A model generated the notes under the pieces. It did no database searches, was not told the origin of the DNA, and was given only the letters and a program-made list of their open reading frames with translations. This document shows, piece by piece, positions 27,102 to 36,792 of a DNA stretch of 64,000 nt (the stretch's first letter is position 1; each line of letters opens with the position of its first letter). The position numbers were made by a program, and so were the translations under genes. The stretch is from Rheinheimera mangrovi (GTDB lineage Bacteria; Pseudomonadota; Gammaproteobacteria; Enterobacterales; Alteromonadaceae). The stretch covers positions 1,564,501-1,628,500 of the forward strand of contig NZ_CP034683.1 in NCBI RefSeq assembly GCF_003990335.1, written 5' to 3'.

Positions 27102-27147
27102 TAAAACGCTATTTTTTTGACAGCAGTGTCAAAAAAATAGCGTTTTA
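27102..27147 (+). terminator. perfect 21-bp stem-loop terminator
   Basis: The left arm (27102-27122, TAAAACGCTATTTTTTTGACA minus none mismatched) pairs perfectly with 27127-27147 around the loop GCAG. It lies 31 bp past the flagellin stop and contains a T7 run in the ascending arm and an A7 run in the descending arm. It should separate flagellin transcription from flrA. Confidence 0.8.
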
Positions 27148-27149
27148 CC

Positions 27150-27177
27150 TTGCAACCTCAGACAAGCTTTGTAGAAT
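27150..27177 (+). promoter_or_regulatory. candidate sigma-70 promoter of flrA
   Basis: TTGCAA (27150-27155), a 16-bp spacer and TAGAAT (27172-27177) lie just after the flagellin terminator and about 30 bp before the flrA ATG. The master regulator gene is expected to use the housekeeping sigma factor, which fits. Confidence 0.4.
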
Positions 27178-27206
27178 GAGTAAAAAGCAATAAAAGTCTG
27201 AGTCTT

Positions 27207-28658
27207 ATGACCACCAAGCTCTATATTCTGGATCAGCAGGAACAACGCACCTCTCGTTTAGGTGCTGTGCTTAGTTTTATTTCTGAAGCTTATCAGCAAT
27301 TGAATTACCATGAGTTAGACCAGCATTTAGATGCAGGTTCTCAAGCCGTCATTTTACTGGGCGCTTTATCCAGTCAGGATCATGAACAACTGATCCGCCG
27401 TTATCCCGCTTGTGCATTTTTATTGCTGGGTGAAACCCTGAAGCATCATTTAGGCTTGGCCAATGTGGTTGGCCTACTGACAGAACCTTTTTCTTACGCG
27501 TCTTTTACTCAATTACTACGTGACTGTCAGGAATATCAGCGCTTATTGCCAGGTCAGAAAGGTCAGTGCGAGCAATCCCGTTTTATAGGGATGGTCGGAC
27601 AAACTCAGGCCATGCAACAAGTACGTTTCTTAATTCAGCAAGTGGCCAAAACGGATGCCAATGTATTAATTCTTGGTGATTCAGGCACAGGTAAAGAAGT
27701 AGTCGCTCGCAATATTCATGTGTTATCCAACCGTCATCAGGGGCCTTTTGTGCCACTGAACTGCGGTGCTATTCCGGCAGAACTGTTGGAGAGTGAGCTG
27801 TTTGGTCATGAGAAAGGTGCCTTTACCGGTGCTATTTCTACCCGTAAAGGCCGTTTCGAGCTGGCGCAGGGCGGTACGCTGTTTCTGGATGAAATTGGCG
27901 ATATGCCTTTGCCGATGCAGGTCAAGTTATTAAGGGTGCTGCAGGAGCGGGTTTATGAGCGGGTTGGCGGCAGTCAGCCTATTCGTGCTGATGTGCGTAT
28001 TATTGCTGCGACCCACAGAGCTCTGGAGAATATGATTGAAGAAGGGCGCTTTCGGGAAGACTTGTTTTATCGCCTGAATGTGTTTCCTATAGAAACCCCG
28101 GCGCTGCGTGACAGAAGCGACGATTTACCTTTGTTGGTGCAGGAACTGATTATCCGCACTGAGCAGCAAGGCCATGCCAAAGTGAAGTTTACCGAGCGTG
28201 CACTTGAAAGCTTAAAGCTGCATCCGTGGCCTGGCAATGTTCGTGAGCTGGCTAATCTGGTTGAACGAATGGCTATTATGTTCCCCAATCAGGTGGTCGA
28301 TGTGGCTGAGTTGCCACAAAAATACCGTCATCTGGAAGTGGATACCTATGTGCCTGTCTATCCGGATGCATTACTGGAGAGGGATGCTATCAATGAATTG
28401 TTCCAAAGTTCTGAGGATGAAGATGAATCCTCACAAGAGCTGAATTTCACTCAATCCGGTAGTCTTGAGTTATTACCTGAACATGGCATGGATTTAAAAG
28501 AGTTTTTAGCTGAACTGGAAGTTTCCTTAATTACTCAGGCGCTGGAGCGGCACGAGTATGTGGTGGCAAGGGCTGCAGATATTCTTTGTCTGCGCCGTAC
28601 TACGCTGGTTGAAAAGATGCGGAAATACAATTTAATGCGGGATGAGAATCAGGCTTAA
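27207..28658 (+). CDS. flrA: sigma-54-dependent flagellar master regulator FlrA
   Basis: This 483-aa FlrA/FleQ-type enhancer-binding protein has an N-terminal FleQ-like receiver (1-115) without the canonical phosphoacceptor pattern. The AAA+ domain carries Walker A GDSGTGKE (157-164), the sigma-54 contact loop GAFTGA (204-209), Walker [13 protein letters not shown] and an arginine-finger region. The C-terminal Fis-type helix-turn-helix is near 445-475 ([19 protein letters not shown]). It sits at the top of the polar flagellar cascade and activates flrBC and early class genes. In relatives its activity is restrained by FlhG (FleN), encoded here at 48,609. Confidence 0.95.
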   Translation: MTTKLYILDQQEQRTSRLGAVLSFISEAYQQLNYHELDQHLDAGSQAVILLGALSSQDHEQLIRRYPACAFLLLGETLKHHLGLANVVGLLTEPFSYASFTQLLRDCQEYQRLLPGQKGQCEQSRFIGMVGQTQAMQQVRFLIQQVAKTDANVLILGDSGTGKEVVARNIHVLSNRHQGPFVPLNCGAIPAELLESELFGHEKGAFTGAISTRKGRFELAQGGTLFLDEIGDMPLPMQVKLLRVLQERVYERVGGSQPIRADVRIIAATHRALENMIEEGRFREDLFYRLNVFPIETPALRDRSDDLPLLVQELIIRTEQQGHAKVKFTERALESLKLHPWPGNVRELANLVERMAIMFPNQVVDVAELPQKYRHLEVDTYVPVYPDALLERDAINELFQSSEDEDESSQELNFTQSGSLELLPEHGMDLKEFLAELEVSLITQALERHEYVVARAADILCLRRTTLVEKMRKYNLMRDENQA

Positions 28659-28727
28659 TTGCGTGGTTGTCAAAAAAATGACCTGTTAACTTGCTGATTT
28701 TAAAGTTATTAAGTCGATTTTGAATTG

Positions 28728-28743
28728 TGGCATGTCTTGTGCA
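28728..28743 (+). promoter_or_regulatory. sigma-54 promoter of flrBC
   Basis: TGGCATGTCTTGTGCA has GG (28729-28730) and GC (28741-28742) separated by exactly 10 bp, and the -24 part TGGCATG is close to TGGCACG. It is about 40 bp upstream of flrB, a known type of FlrA/sigma-54 target. Confidence 0.65.
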
Positions 28744-28780
28744 TTTGAATGGCTAGTGTCAATTCATTTGCGAAGACGTT

Positions 28781-29902
28781 ATGAGTACAGCCAAAGCTTT
28801 TGCTTATGTTGCAACAGTTGAAAAAAAAGTGCAGCCAGATAGTGCTACACCTGCTGCAACTGCCATTCATACGGCCCGTCAGGCCCGTCGTCTACAGCAT
28901 TTAGTTAATAACCTGCCAACAGCCGTCATAGTGCTGGATGAACGTGGTTATGTGGCTGAAGCCAATCCTGTTGCTATTTCCATGTTGGGTGAACCTTTAG
29001 TTGGTCAGCGCTGGCTGGATGTGATAGCCCGGTCATTCCGGCCCCGCAGCGATGATGGTATGGAAGTATCTTTACTGGATGGTCGCAGAGTAAAACTGGC
29101 TATCAGTTCGTTAGAGCCTGAAGCCGGACAGCTCATTGTTTTAACAGATCTGACGGAAACCCGTCAGTTGCAAAGTCGTCTGGCCCATCTGCAGCGTTTA
29201 TCCACCCTTGGCAAAATGATGGCATCGCTGGCACATCAAATTCGTACGCCTTTATCTTCAGCTTTGCTGTATGCCCAGAACTTAACCAGTCCCAAATTGA
29301 ATCCAAACTCACGTGAGCAGTTTCAGCACAAGCTGGTCGCCCGTCTGGTGGATTTAGAACAGCAGGTCAATGACATGCTGTTATTTGCCCGTGCAGGGCG
29401 TGAACAACAGGTGGAGCCTTTATCCTTGCAGCGCCTGCTAAGTGAAGTGTTTGCCGGAGTTGAAGCTTTGGTGGAGCAACAGCAAAGCCAGATCCAGATT
29501 CAATTACCAGAGCCAGACGTACAAATTCTGGGAAACCCCCGCAGTTTAGCTGGCGCCATCCAAAATTTAGTGCAAAACAGCATGCAAATTATCGGTCAGG
29601 GCGCTGTGCTAAAGCTCGAAGCCCGTTTAGATAAGGTTAATCCGCAGCTGGTGATGATTGCGGTTGAAGACAATGGTCCCGGTGTACCAGAGCATTTACA
29701 ACAACAAATTTTTGAACCCTTTTTTACCACCCGCAGTCAAGGCACAGGCCTTGGTTTAGCCGTGGTGCAGGCTGTTGCTCATTCTCACAATGGCTCTATC
29801 CGCTATTGCGCTTCAGAATTGGGTGGCGCCCGTTTCGAATTATTGTTTCCCGTCTATGTGCCTGTCACAGCAGGTCAGGAGTTAAGTTATGCAAACAACT
29901 AG
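28781..29902 (+). CDS. flrB: flagellar sensor histidine kinase FlrB
   Basis: This 373-aa soluble kinase (FlrB/FleS) has a PAS domain (about 38-125: NNLPTAVIVLDERGYVAEANP). HisKA carries the phosphorylated His152 in ASLAHQIRTPLSSALL. The ATPase domain has NLVQNSMQI (N box), VEDNGPGVP (G1) and GTGLGLAVV (G2). It has no transmembrane segment, so it reads a cytoplasmic cue, probably assembly state. It overlaps flrC by 14 bp and phosphorylates FlrC to turn on middle flagellar genes. The start at 28781 follows the candidate sigma-54 promoter at normal leader length. Confidence 0.93.
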   Translation: MSTAKAFAYVATVEKKVQPDSATPAATAIHTARQARRLQHLVNNLPTAVIVLDERGYVAEANPVAISMLGEPLVGQRWLDVIARSFRPRSDDGMEVSLLDGRRVKLAISSLEPEAGQLIVLTDLTETRQLQSRLAHLQRLSTLGKMMASLAHQIRTPLSSALLYAQNLTSPKLNPNSREQFQHKLVARLVDLEQQVNDMLLFARAGREQQVEPLSLQRLLSEVFAGVEALVEQQQSQIQIQLPEPDVQILGNPRSLAGAIQNLVQNSMQIIGQGAVLKLEARLDKVNPQLVMIAVEDNGPGVPEHLQQQIFEPFFTTRSQGTGLGLAVVQAVAHSHNGSIRYCASELGGARFELLFPVYVPVTAGQELSYANN

Positions 29903-31244
29903 TATTTTGGTCGTTGAAGATGATGCCGGCTTACGCGAAGCATTGTGTGACACGCTGGCTCTGGCGAATTATCAGGTGGTGCCAGCCCAAAGTGCTGAGC
30001 AAGGCTTGCAGCTGTTAAAAGATCATAAAATCTCTTTGCTGATCAGTGATGTGCAAATGGGCACTATGTCAGGTTTAGATTTACTCAAGACGGTGAAGCT
30101 GAATTACCCTTCTTTACCTGTGTTGATGATGACGGCTTACGCTAACGTCAATGATGCTGTGGTCGCTATACGCAATGGCGCTGTCGATTATCTAGCTAAA
30201 CCTTTTTCACCTGAAGTGCTGATCAATATGGTCAGCCGCTATGCCTTAGGGGCTGAAGTCGCGACTATTGAACCCGTAGTTCATTCCGAGCAGGGCAAAC
30301 AACTGGTGAAATTGGCCGCAAAAGTTGCCCGTTCTGATGCCAATGTGCTGGTGCTGGGCCCAAGTGGATCAGGTAAAGAAGTGCTGGCGCGCTATATACA
30401 CCAACAAAGCGGCCGTCCTGATGGTCCTTTTGTCGCTATTAACTGTGCCGCTATTCCGGAAAATATGCTGGAAGCTACCTTGTTTGGTTACGAAAAAGGG
30501 GCCTTTACCGGTGCTATTCAAGCCTGTCCCGGCAAGTTCGAACAAGCTCAGCAAGGCACTATTTTGCTGGATGAAATCAGTGAAATGGATTTAAACCTGC
30601 AGGCGAAACTACTGCGGGTGTTGCAGGAACGTGAAGTAGAGCGTTTAGGTGCACGCAAAACCATTAAATTGGATGTGCGGGTGATAGCCACCAGTAACAG
30701 AGATTTAAAACAGGCTGTGGCTGAAGGTAAATTCCGCGAAGATTTGTATTATCGTCTAAATGTGTTTCCACTGACCTGGACAGCTTTGGCAGAACGTCCG
30801 GCTGATATAGTGCCGCTGGCAATGCACTTGTTAGAACGGCATTGTCGTAGCACAGGTATGCCGCAGCCCAGCTTAAGCTATGCAGCCCAGCACAAACTGA
30901 TGCAACACTACTGGCCTGGTAATGTGCGTGAGTTGGATAACATAGTGCAACGTGCTTTGATTATTTGTGATGGTGATCAAATTAATGCGGCCGATATTCT
31001 GCTCGAATCCGCACCCAATATGCTAGATAGCATGCCTGATGCGCCTGTAGCTCAGGCGGGCGATCTGGATGTCAGCGTATTTAAATCTGAAATTTATGAG
31101 CAGGAACACCGTATTATTCTGGAAACCATGCGTGCCTGCGCCAATAGCCGCAAAGAAGTCGCTGAGCGCCTGGGTATTAGCGCCAGAACTCTAAGATATA
31201 AATTAGCCCGGATGCGTGAGTCCGGTATACAGTTACCTGCCTGA
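29889..31244 (+). CDS. flrC: sigma-54 response regulator FlrC
   Basis: This 451-aa NtrC-type regulator has a receiver domain with phosphoacceptor Asp54 (LLISDVQMG) and the conserved Lys in DYLAKPFS. The AAA+ domain has Walker A GPSGSGKE, GAFTGA and GTILLDEISEMD, and the C-terminus has a Fis-like helix-turn-helix (SRKEVAERLGISARTLRYKL). FlrC phosphorylated by FlrB activates sigma-54 promoters of basal-body, hook and flagellin genes in polar flagellates. It is followed directly by a strong terminator, so fliE onward has separate control. Confidence 0.95.
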   Translation: MQTTSILVVEDDAGLREALCDTLALANYQVVPAQSAEQGLQLLKDHKISLLISDVQMGTMSGLDLLKTVKLNYPSLPVLMMTAYANVNDAVVAIRNGAVDYLAKPFSPEVLINMVSRYALGAEVATIEPVVHSEQGKQLVKLAAKVARSDANVLVLGPSGSGKEVLARYIHQQSGRPDGPFVAINCAAIPENMLEATLFGYEKGAFTGAIQACPGKFEQAQQGTILLDEISEMDLNLQAKLLRVLQEREVERLGARKTIKLDVRVIATSNRDLKQAVAEGKFREDLYYRLNVFPLTWTALAERPADIVPLAMHLLERHCRSTGMPQPSLSYAAQHKLMQHYWPGNVRELDNIVQRALIICDGDQINAADILLESAPNMLDSMPDAPVAQAGDLDVSVFKSEIYEQEHRIILETMRACANSRKEVAERLGISARTLRYKLARMRESGIQLPA

Positions 31245-31248
31245 ACCC

Positions 31249-31408
31249 TAGGGTCAGAGCCAAGGCTCTGGCCCTTTTTTTACTTCCTTCCAGTTAGAAT
31301 TCCAGCCCTTGTATAACCCTCCTTTATGGGTTTTAAGTGGCTGTTTTGTACCGATATTTTTATCTCCCTTTTAACGCTTGCGGGATCAGTGTCAAGGCTC
31401 TGACCCTA
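31249..31408. repeat. 13-bp inverted repeats bracketing the flrC-fliE spacer
   Basis: TAGGGTCAGAGCC (31249-31261) recurs as its exact reverse complement GGCTCTGACCCTA (31396-31408), enclosing 134 bp with no ORF. The left copy is part of the flrC terminator and the right copy ends 5 bp before the fliE sigma-54 promoter. It could be the remnant of a small mobile or REP-type element, or duplicated terminator arms. Confidence 0.55.
31251..31281 (+). terminator. rho-independent terminator after flrC
   Basis: GGGTCAGAGCC (31251-31261) pairs with GGCTCTGGCCC (31264-31274) with one T-G wobble, followed by a run of seven T. It starts 6 bp after the flrC stop. Confidence 0.85.
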
Positions 31409-31413
31409 AATAC

Positions 31414-31429
31414 TGGCACGATCCCTGCT
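31414..31429 (+). promoter_or_regulatory. sigma-54 promoter of the fliE operon
   Basis: TGGCACGATCCCTGCT matches TGGCACG-N4-TTGCW except for one base, with GG (31415-31416) and GC (31427-31428) exactly 10 bp apart. It lies about 50 bp before fliE. It is the best sigma-54 site seen in the window. Confidence 0.8.
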
Positions 31430-31478
31430 TCACCTCTATTAATCGTAGTAATAGCAATATTTTGACAGGTCACAGCAG

Positions 31479-31820
31479 ATGAACATTCAAGGTCAAGGTC
31501 ATAGTCTTTATCAGGAACTTCAATCCCTCGCTTCGCAAGTCCAGAGTGTGCCTTCAGAATTTAGCATTCCGGCTCTGCCTGAGCAAAATACTAGTCAATC
31601 CGACTTTTCAGCCATGCTCAAAGGTGCCTTGGACAAGGTGAATGGTCTGCAGGGCGAAAGCCGCCAACTCAGCACTGCTGTTGAAATGGGCGATCCAAAA
31701 GTGTCTTTAGCGCAAGCTATGCTGGCAGGGCAAAAAGCCTCTTTGGCCTTTGAAGCTACAGTGCAGGTGCGGACCAAGTTGGTCGAAGCTTACAAAGAAA
31801 TTATGTCGATGCCGGTCTAA
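31479..31820 (+). CDS. fliE: flagellar hook-basal body protein FliE
   Basis: This 113-aa FliE is the adaptor joining the MS-ring to the rod and is exported early. It is small and helical, with no signal peptide. The C-terminal block VSLAQAMLAGQKASLAFEAT followed by VQVRTKLVEAYKEIMSMPV is the family signature. It starts the fliEFGHIJ operon behind a strong sigma-54 promoter. fliF follows after 17 bp. Length is normal for FliE. Confidence 0.95.
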   Translation: MNIQGQGHSLYQELQSLASQVQSVPSEFSIPALPEQNTSQSDFSAMLKGALDKVNGLQGESRQLSTAVEMGDPKVSLAQAMLAGQKASLAFEATVQVRTKLVEAYKEIMSMPV

Positions 31821-31837
31821 GGCGAGGGGAATAACAA

Positions 31838-33556
31838 GTGGCAGAAGGTACCTCAACTGAGCTGGCAATATCGTCAGATGACTTTGGCAGCAGTACTCCA
31901 GTGCAACAAGAGCAGAAATCCGGCTTTCTTGGCTCTATGGGCGGTGGCATGGATATGGTGCGACAAATCAGTCTGATTGTCGCTTTAACCATTTGTATTG
32001 CATTAGCTGTACTGATTATTTTATGGGCGCGTGAACCCGATATGCGGCCTTTGGGCACTTTCGAAACCAAAGAGTTGATTGAAACTCTGGACTATCTGGA
32101 TGGCCAAAAGGTCGACTACAAGCTTGAAGGTCAGGTGGTGATGGTGTCTGGTAAAGAATATCAGGACATTAAACTGAAGCTGGCCCGGGCAGGTTTACAG
32201 CAGGAACAAACCACAGGCGATGAAATACTGATGCAGGACAGTGGTTTTGGTGTCAGCCAGCGTTTGGAGATGGAGCGCTTAAAGCACAGCCGCGAACAAC
32301 AACTTGCCCGTACTATTGAACAATTTCAGAGTATTGCCACAGCACGTGTGTTGCTGGCTATTCCAAAAGAGAATATTTTTGCCCGCCGGGAAAAACAACC
32401 TTCAGCCACTGTGATGGTGACGGTCAGAGGCGGTAAAAGCTTAAAAGAAGGTGAAGTGGATTCCATCGTCGATTTGGTGGCTTCTGCAGTGCAAGGTCTT
32501 GAGCCAAGCCGTGTTACTGTAACGGATCAAAATGGTCGTTTACTCAACAGCGGCTCACAGGACGCTTCCTCTGCCCGTAGTCGCAAAGAATACGAAATGG
32601 AACGCGCCCGTGAAGAAGAATATCGTCAGAAAATTGACTCCATTTTAATTCCAGTGCTGGGAGTCGATAACTACACGGCTCAGGTCGATTTATTGATGGA
32701 TTTTACTGCTGTTGAACAAACCCAAAAACGCTTTAACCCGGACTTACCTGCAGTACGCAGTGAAATGAGTATTGAGGAAAACAGTGTTGGCGGTGGTTTA
32801 GGTGGGATCCCTGGTGCTTTAACTAACCAGCCACCGTTGAACAGTGCTATTCCAGAACAGGCCGTTGGAGCAGATGCGGCTAAATCTGTAGTGCCAGGCC
32901 GTAATACCAAAGAAATGACCCGCAACTATGAGTTGGATACCACCATTAGTCATTCAACTCAGCAGTCTGGTTTAATCCGTCGTATCAGTGTCTCTGTTGC
33001 TGTTGATTACTTACCTGGTACTACTTCTGCTGACGGCACCGTAACTGAACCACAAATCCGCTCTCAGGCTGAAATTGCTAATATTCGGCGTTTATTGCAA
33101 GGCGGCATTGGTTTTGATGTGCAACGGGGCGATACTATAGAAGTAGTGTCCGTGCCTTTTGCCCGCAGTGTCATGGTTGAAGCCATAGAACCACCGATTT
33201 ATGAACAGGAGTGGTTTGCCCGTGTACTTAAACTGGTGATGGGTACCCTGATTATCATAGTGCTGATAGTAGCTGTGGTTCGCCCAATGCTGAAGAAACT
33301 GATTTACCCAGAAGATACGCAGGAAGTTTATGATGAATCTTCATTAACCAGCGGCCTGGATCTGGGTGATGAAACCATGGATATGTTAACTCGTGAGTTT
33401 GATTCGAAATCTGTTGGTTTCGCTGCAGATGGCACTTTGATGCTGCCAGACTTACATGGTGATGAAGATCTGTTAAAAGCGGTTCGTGCCCTGGTGGCGA
33501 ATGAGCCTGAATTGTCCTCACTGGTCGTTAAAAATTGGTTAGCCGAAGATGAGTAA
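31838..33556 (+). CDS. fliF: flagellar MS-ring protein FliF
   Basis: This 572-aa FliF forms the inner-membrane MS-ring. The start is GTG at 31838 behind GCGAGGGGA. There are two membrane helices: residues about 45-65 (ISLIVALTICIALAVLIILW) and about 463-485 (LKLVMGTLIIIVLIVAVVRP). Between them are the YscJ-like domain (DYKLEGQVVMVSGKEYQDIK, RARVLLAIPK) and the ring-building motif region. The cytoplasmic tail binds FliG. It overlaps fliG by 8 bp. All features look intact. Confidence 0.95.
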   Translation: MAEGTSTELAISSDDFGSSTPVQQEQKSGFLGSMGGGMDMVRQISLIVALTICIALAVLIILWAREPDMRPLGTFETKELIETLDYLDGQKVDYKLEGQVVMVSGKEYQDIKLKLARAGLQQEQTTGDEILMQDSGFGVSQRLEMERLKHSREQQLARTIEQFQSIATARVLLAIPKENIFARREKQPSATVMVTVRGGKSLKEGEVDSIVDLVASAVQGLEPSRVTVTDQNGRLLNSGSQDASSARSRKEYEMERAREEEYRQKIDSILIPVLGVDNYTAQVDLLMDFTAVEQTQKRFNPDLPAVRSEMSIEENSVGGGLGGIPGALTNQPPLNSAIPEQAVGADAAKSVVPGRNTKEMTRNYELDTTISHSTQQSGLIRRISVSVAVDYLPGTTSADGTVTEPQIRSQAEIANIRRLLQGGIGFDVQRGDTIEVVSVPFARSVMVEAIEPPIYEQEWFARVLKLVMGTLIIIVLIVAVVRPMLKKLIYPEDTQEVYDESSLTSGLDLGDETMDMLTREFDSKSVGFAADGTLMLPDLHGDEDLLKAVRALVANEPELSSLVVKNWLAEDE

Positions 33557-34583
33557 TGTTGAAAACATCAAGCCGGGTTTTGACGTAGGCAAATTAGATG
33601 GCGTGGAAAAAGCCGCCATCCTGTTGCTGAGTTTGTCAGAAGAGGATGCCGCGCAGATATTAAAACACCTTGAGCCAAAACAAGTGCAAAAGGTCGGTAT
33701 GGCAATGGCGCAGATTGACGATCTGAACCAGGCTAAAATTTCTGCTGTACATAAACTTTTTATCGAACAGATTCAGAACTTCAGTACCATAGGCTTCCAG
33801 AGCGAAGACTTTATCCGCCGTGCATTAACGGCGGCTTTAGGCGAAGAAAAAGCCTCGAACCTTATCGACCAGATTATTCTGGGTGGTGGTGCCAAAGGTC
33901 TGGATTCCCTGAAATGGATGGACTCGAAGCAGGTGGCGAATATCATCCGCAACGAACACCCGCAGATCCAGACTATTGTATTGTCTTATTTAGAGCCGGA
34001 GCAGTCGGCCGAAATTCTGTCTCAGTTCCCGGAAAAAGTGCGCTTAGACTTAACCATGCGTATAGCCAACCTTGAAGAAGTTCAACCTGCAGCATTGCAA
34101 GAATTAAACGAAATTATGGAGAAACAGTTTGCGGGTCAAGCTGGTGCTCAGGCCGCGAAAATGGGCGGCTTAAAAGCAGCGGCCGATATCATGAACTACC
34201 TCGATACCAATGTTGAAGGTCAGTTGATGGATGCGATTCGTGAACACGATGAAGAGATGGCGCAACAAATTCAGGATCTGATGTTTGTCTTCGAAAACCT
34301 GCTGGATGTGGACGACAGAGCCATTCAAACCATACTGCGTGAAGTACAGCAGGATGCCTTGATGAAAGCACTGAAAGGCGCTGATGGCGACTTAAAAGAG
34401 AAAATCCTGAAAAATATGTCCAAACGTGCGGCTGAACTGCTCAATGACGATCTTGAAGCCATGGGCCCGGTTCGGGTTAGTGAAGTGGAAGCGGCACAAA
34501 AAGATATACTGTCAGTGGCTCGCCGTCTGGCAGACGCCGGTGAAATTATGTTAGGTGGTGGTGGTGGTGAAGACTTCCTGTAA
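33549..34583 (+). CDS. fliG: flagellar motor switch protein FliG
   Basis: This 344-aa FliG is the rotor protein that contacts the stator. The N-terminal domain (DGVEKAAILLLSLSEEDAAQILKHL) binds FliF. The middle EHPQIQTIVLSYLEPEQSAEIL carries the EHPQ motif that contacts FliM. The C-terminal domain, with LMFVFENLLDVDDRAIQTIL, supplies the charged torque helix. A Gly-rich tail (LGGGGGEDFL) ends the protein. It overlaps fliF at its start. Confidence 0.96.
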   Translation: MSNVENIKPGFDVGKLDGVEKAAILLLSLSEEDAAQILKHLEPKQVQKVGMAMAQIDDLNQAKISAVHKLFIEQIQNFSTIGFQSEDFIRRALTAALGEEKASNLIDQIILGGGAKGLDSLKWMDSKQVANIIRNEHPQIQTIVLSYLEPEQSAEILSQFPEKVRLDLTMRIANLEEVQPAALQELNEIMEKQFAGQAGAQAAKMGGLKAAADIMNYLDTNVEGQLMDAIREHDEEMAQQIQDLMFVFENLLDVDDRAIQTILREVQQDALMKALKGADGDLKEKILKNMSKRAAELLNDDLEAMGPVRVSEVEAAQKDILSVARRLADAGEIMLGGGGGEDFL

Positions 34584-34605
34584 CAGGATGCTGGAGTAAA
34601 GCTGT

Positions 34606-35409
34606 ATGACCATGGATCCTTTTCGTACCAAACAACCTTTTGCGCCAACGGATGAGTTGCTGGAGTTGCTCAAACGTTGGCCCAGCCCTGACCTCAGCAG
34701 TGACAAGAAGGCGCCGCCAGGTAAAACGAATGCGCTGAATAAAACGCTGCCATTACAAAAGGCCACAGCGGCTGAAGTGGACGAAGAAGCGCAACTGGCA
34801 ATCAAGCCTTTGACGGCGGACGATATTGAACAAATTCGTCAGGCCGCTTTTGAAGAGGGCTTTGGTCAGGGCAAAGAAGAAGGTTTTTCCAAAGGTTACG
34901 AAGAAGGCCGTGAACAAGGCACTGCTGATGGTATAGCCCATGGTCAGGCCGAAGGTAAAAAATTAGGCCTGGAACAAGCTGCTGAAGAGATTGAACAGAA
35001 GAAGCTGGAGCTGGCTACTTTGCTGGATCAACTGCAGCAGCCTTTATTGCAAGTTGATCAGCAGGTGGAGCAGCAACTGCTGCAACTTTGTCTGGCAATG
35101 GCGGAAGCTGTCATTGCGGTCGAATGCAAAACCAACTCACAGGTTATTTTAAAAACTTTGTCCGATGCGACCTCTGTATTGCCGCTGCAAACCGAACATA
35201 TACTGATCAAACTTCATCCAGAGGATGTAGCCATAGTTGAACAGCATTTCAGCGCCGAGCAATTAGCCGAACGGCACTGGCAACTGCGCTCAGATCCTGC
35301 AATTGAACGTGGTGGTTGTTTACTGGAAACACCACTGTCTTCGATGGACAGAAGTATAAAACACAGATTGCAAAGCAGTCTGGAGCATTTCTTGCATTCT
35401 CCTGATTAA
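34606..35409 (+). CDS. fliH: flagellar assembly protein FliH
   Basis: This 267-aa FliH is the stalk-like regulator of the export ATPase FliI. The N-terminus is variable. A central stretch near 78-115 is rich in GxxxG repeats (FEEGFGQGKEEGFSKGYEEG), the hallmark of FliH. The C-terminal domain (LRSDPAIERGGCLLET) resembles V-ATPase E subunits and ends with the FliI-binding region. It lies 22 bp after fliG and 42 bp before fliI. Confidence 0.92.
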   Translation: MTMDPFRTKQPFAPTDELLELLKRWPSPDLSSDKKAPPGKTNALNKTLPLQKATAAEVDEEAQLAIKPLTADDIEQIRQAAFEEGFGQGKEEGFSKGYEEGREQGTADGIAHGQAEGKKLGLEQAAEEIEQKKLELATLLDQLQQPLLQVDQQVEQQLLQLCLAMAEAVIAVECKTNSQVILKTLSDATSVLPLQTEHILIKLHPEDVAIVEQHFSAEQLAERHWQLRSDPAIERGGCLLETPLSSMDRSIKHRLQSSLEHFLHSPD

Positions 35410-35451
35410 TATCAAGTCCTGCTTTGGTGCAGGCTGTGTTTAAGGAGTTTT

Positions 35452-36789
35452 ATGTCGTCGTCACAATTAGCCGCCAATCTAAAGCAGCAGCTGCAGCACA
35501 TTCAGAAAAGCAGGCCGAATCTGGCTGGACGGTTAGTCCGGGTAGTCGGCTTGACTCTGGAAGCTACAGGCTGCACCGCGGCTATAGGTCAGACTTGCCA
35601 TGTGGAAACCGCATCAGGCCAGCTTTTTGCTGAAGTGGTAGGATTTGCCAATGACCGCATTTTTCTGATGCCTAAAGATGACGTGTCCGGTGTAGTGCCC
35701 GGCGCTAAAGTGACCCCGCTGAATGACTTTAAAGGAGTGCCTTTGACTATGGCATTGCTGGGGCGGGTTATTGACGGTGCGGGTAAACCACTGGATGGCA
35801 AAGGCCCTATTTTAAGTCAGGAATTTGGCGGCGCGAAAAAACCTCCTATTAATCCATTACAACGTCAGCCTATTCATGCACCGCTTGATGTCGGCGTGCG
35901 TGCTATCAACAGCATTATTACTGTCGGCAAAGGTCAGCGTATGGGGTTGTTTGCCGGTTCTGGCGTAGGTAAGTCTGTGCTGCTTGGCATGATGACCCGG
36001 GGTACTGCAGCTGATGTGATCGTAGTGGGGCTGGTGGGTGAGCGGGGCCGTGAGGTTAAAGAATTTATTGACGAAATTCTGGGCGAGGAAGGTCGTAAGC
36101 GCTCGGTGGTAGTTGCTGCTCCTGCCGACGTATCGCCCCTGATGCGTTTAAAAGGCTGTGAAACTGCAGTGCAGGTTGCTGAGTATTTCCGCGAGCAGGG
36201 ACTGGATGTATTGCTGCTGCTCGATTCCATCACCCGTTATGCACAAGCGCAGCGCGAAATTGCATTGGCTGTGGGTGAGCCGCCAGCGACCAAAGGTTAT
36301 CCACCTTCAGTATTTGCCAAATTACCGGCGCTGGTTGAACGGGCGGGTAATGGTGCTGTTGGTCAGGGGTCCATTACTGCTTTTTATACCGTACTATCTG
36401 AAGGCGATGATTTACAAGATCCTATTGCTGATGCGTCCCGCGCTATTTTAGATGGTCACATAGTTCTATCACGTCAACTGGCGGACAGTGGCCATTTTCC
36501 GGCCATCGATATTGAAAAATCCATCAGCCGGGTTATGCCGGCAGTCACCAGTATGGAACATCAAAAGCTGGCACGTGCTGTCAAACAGCTGTATGCCTCC
36601 TATCAGCAAAGCAAAGATCTAATTTCTATTGGCGCTTACGTCAAAGGAGCAGATCCGCAACTTGACGCGGCTGTGACTCTGATGCCAAAAATCCGTGGTT
36701 TTTTACAGCAGGAAATGAAAGAGGTTGTGCCTTATGACGAAAGTCTGACGCAACTGGATAAACTTTTACCTGCACATTTGGGACGATAA
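35452..36789 (+). CDS. fliI: flagellum-specific ATPase FliI
   Basis: This 445-aa export ATPase is homologous to F1-beta. Motifs are Walker [27 protein letters not shown] and Walker [17 protein letters not shown]. The family block [18 protein letters not shown] is also present. It forms a hexamer under the export gate with FliH and FliJ and helps unload export substrates. The start ATG at 35452 has a GGAG ribosome site. fliJ begins 3 bp after its stop. Confidence 0.96.
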   Translation: MSSSQLAANLKQQLQHIQKSRPNLAGRLVRVVGLTLEATGCTAAIGQTCHVETASGQLFAEVVGFANDRIFLMPKDDVSGVVPGAKVTPLNDFKGVPLTMALLGRVIDGAGKPLDGKGPILSQEFGGAKKPPINPLQRQPIHAPLDVGVRAINSIITVGKGQRMGLFAGSGVGKSVLLGMMTRGTAADVIVVGLVGERGREVKEFIDEILGEEGRKRSVVVAAPADVSPLMRLKGCETAVQVAEYFREQGLDVLLLLDSITRYAQAQREIALAVGEPPATKGYPPSVFAKLPALVERAGNGAVGQGSITAFYTVLSEGDDLQDPIADASRAILDGHIVLSRQLADSGHFPAIDIEKSISRVMPAVTSMEHQKLARAVKQLYASYQQSKDLISIGAYVKGADPQLDAAVTLMPKIRGFLQQEMKEVVPYDESLTQLDKLLPAHLGR

Positions 36790-36792
36790 GTT

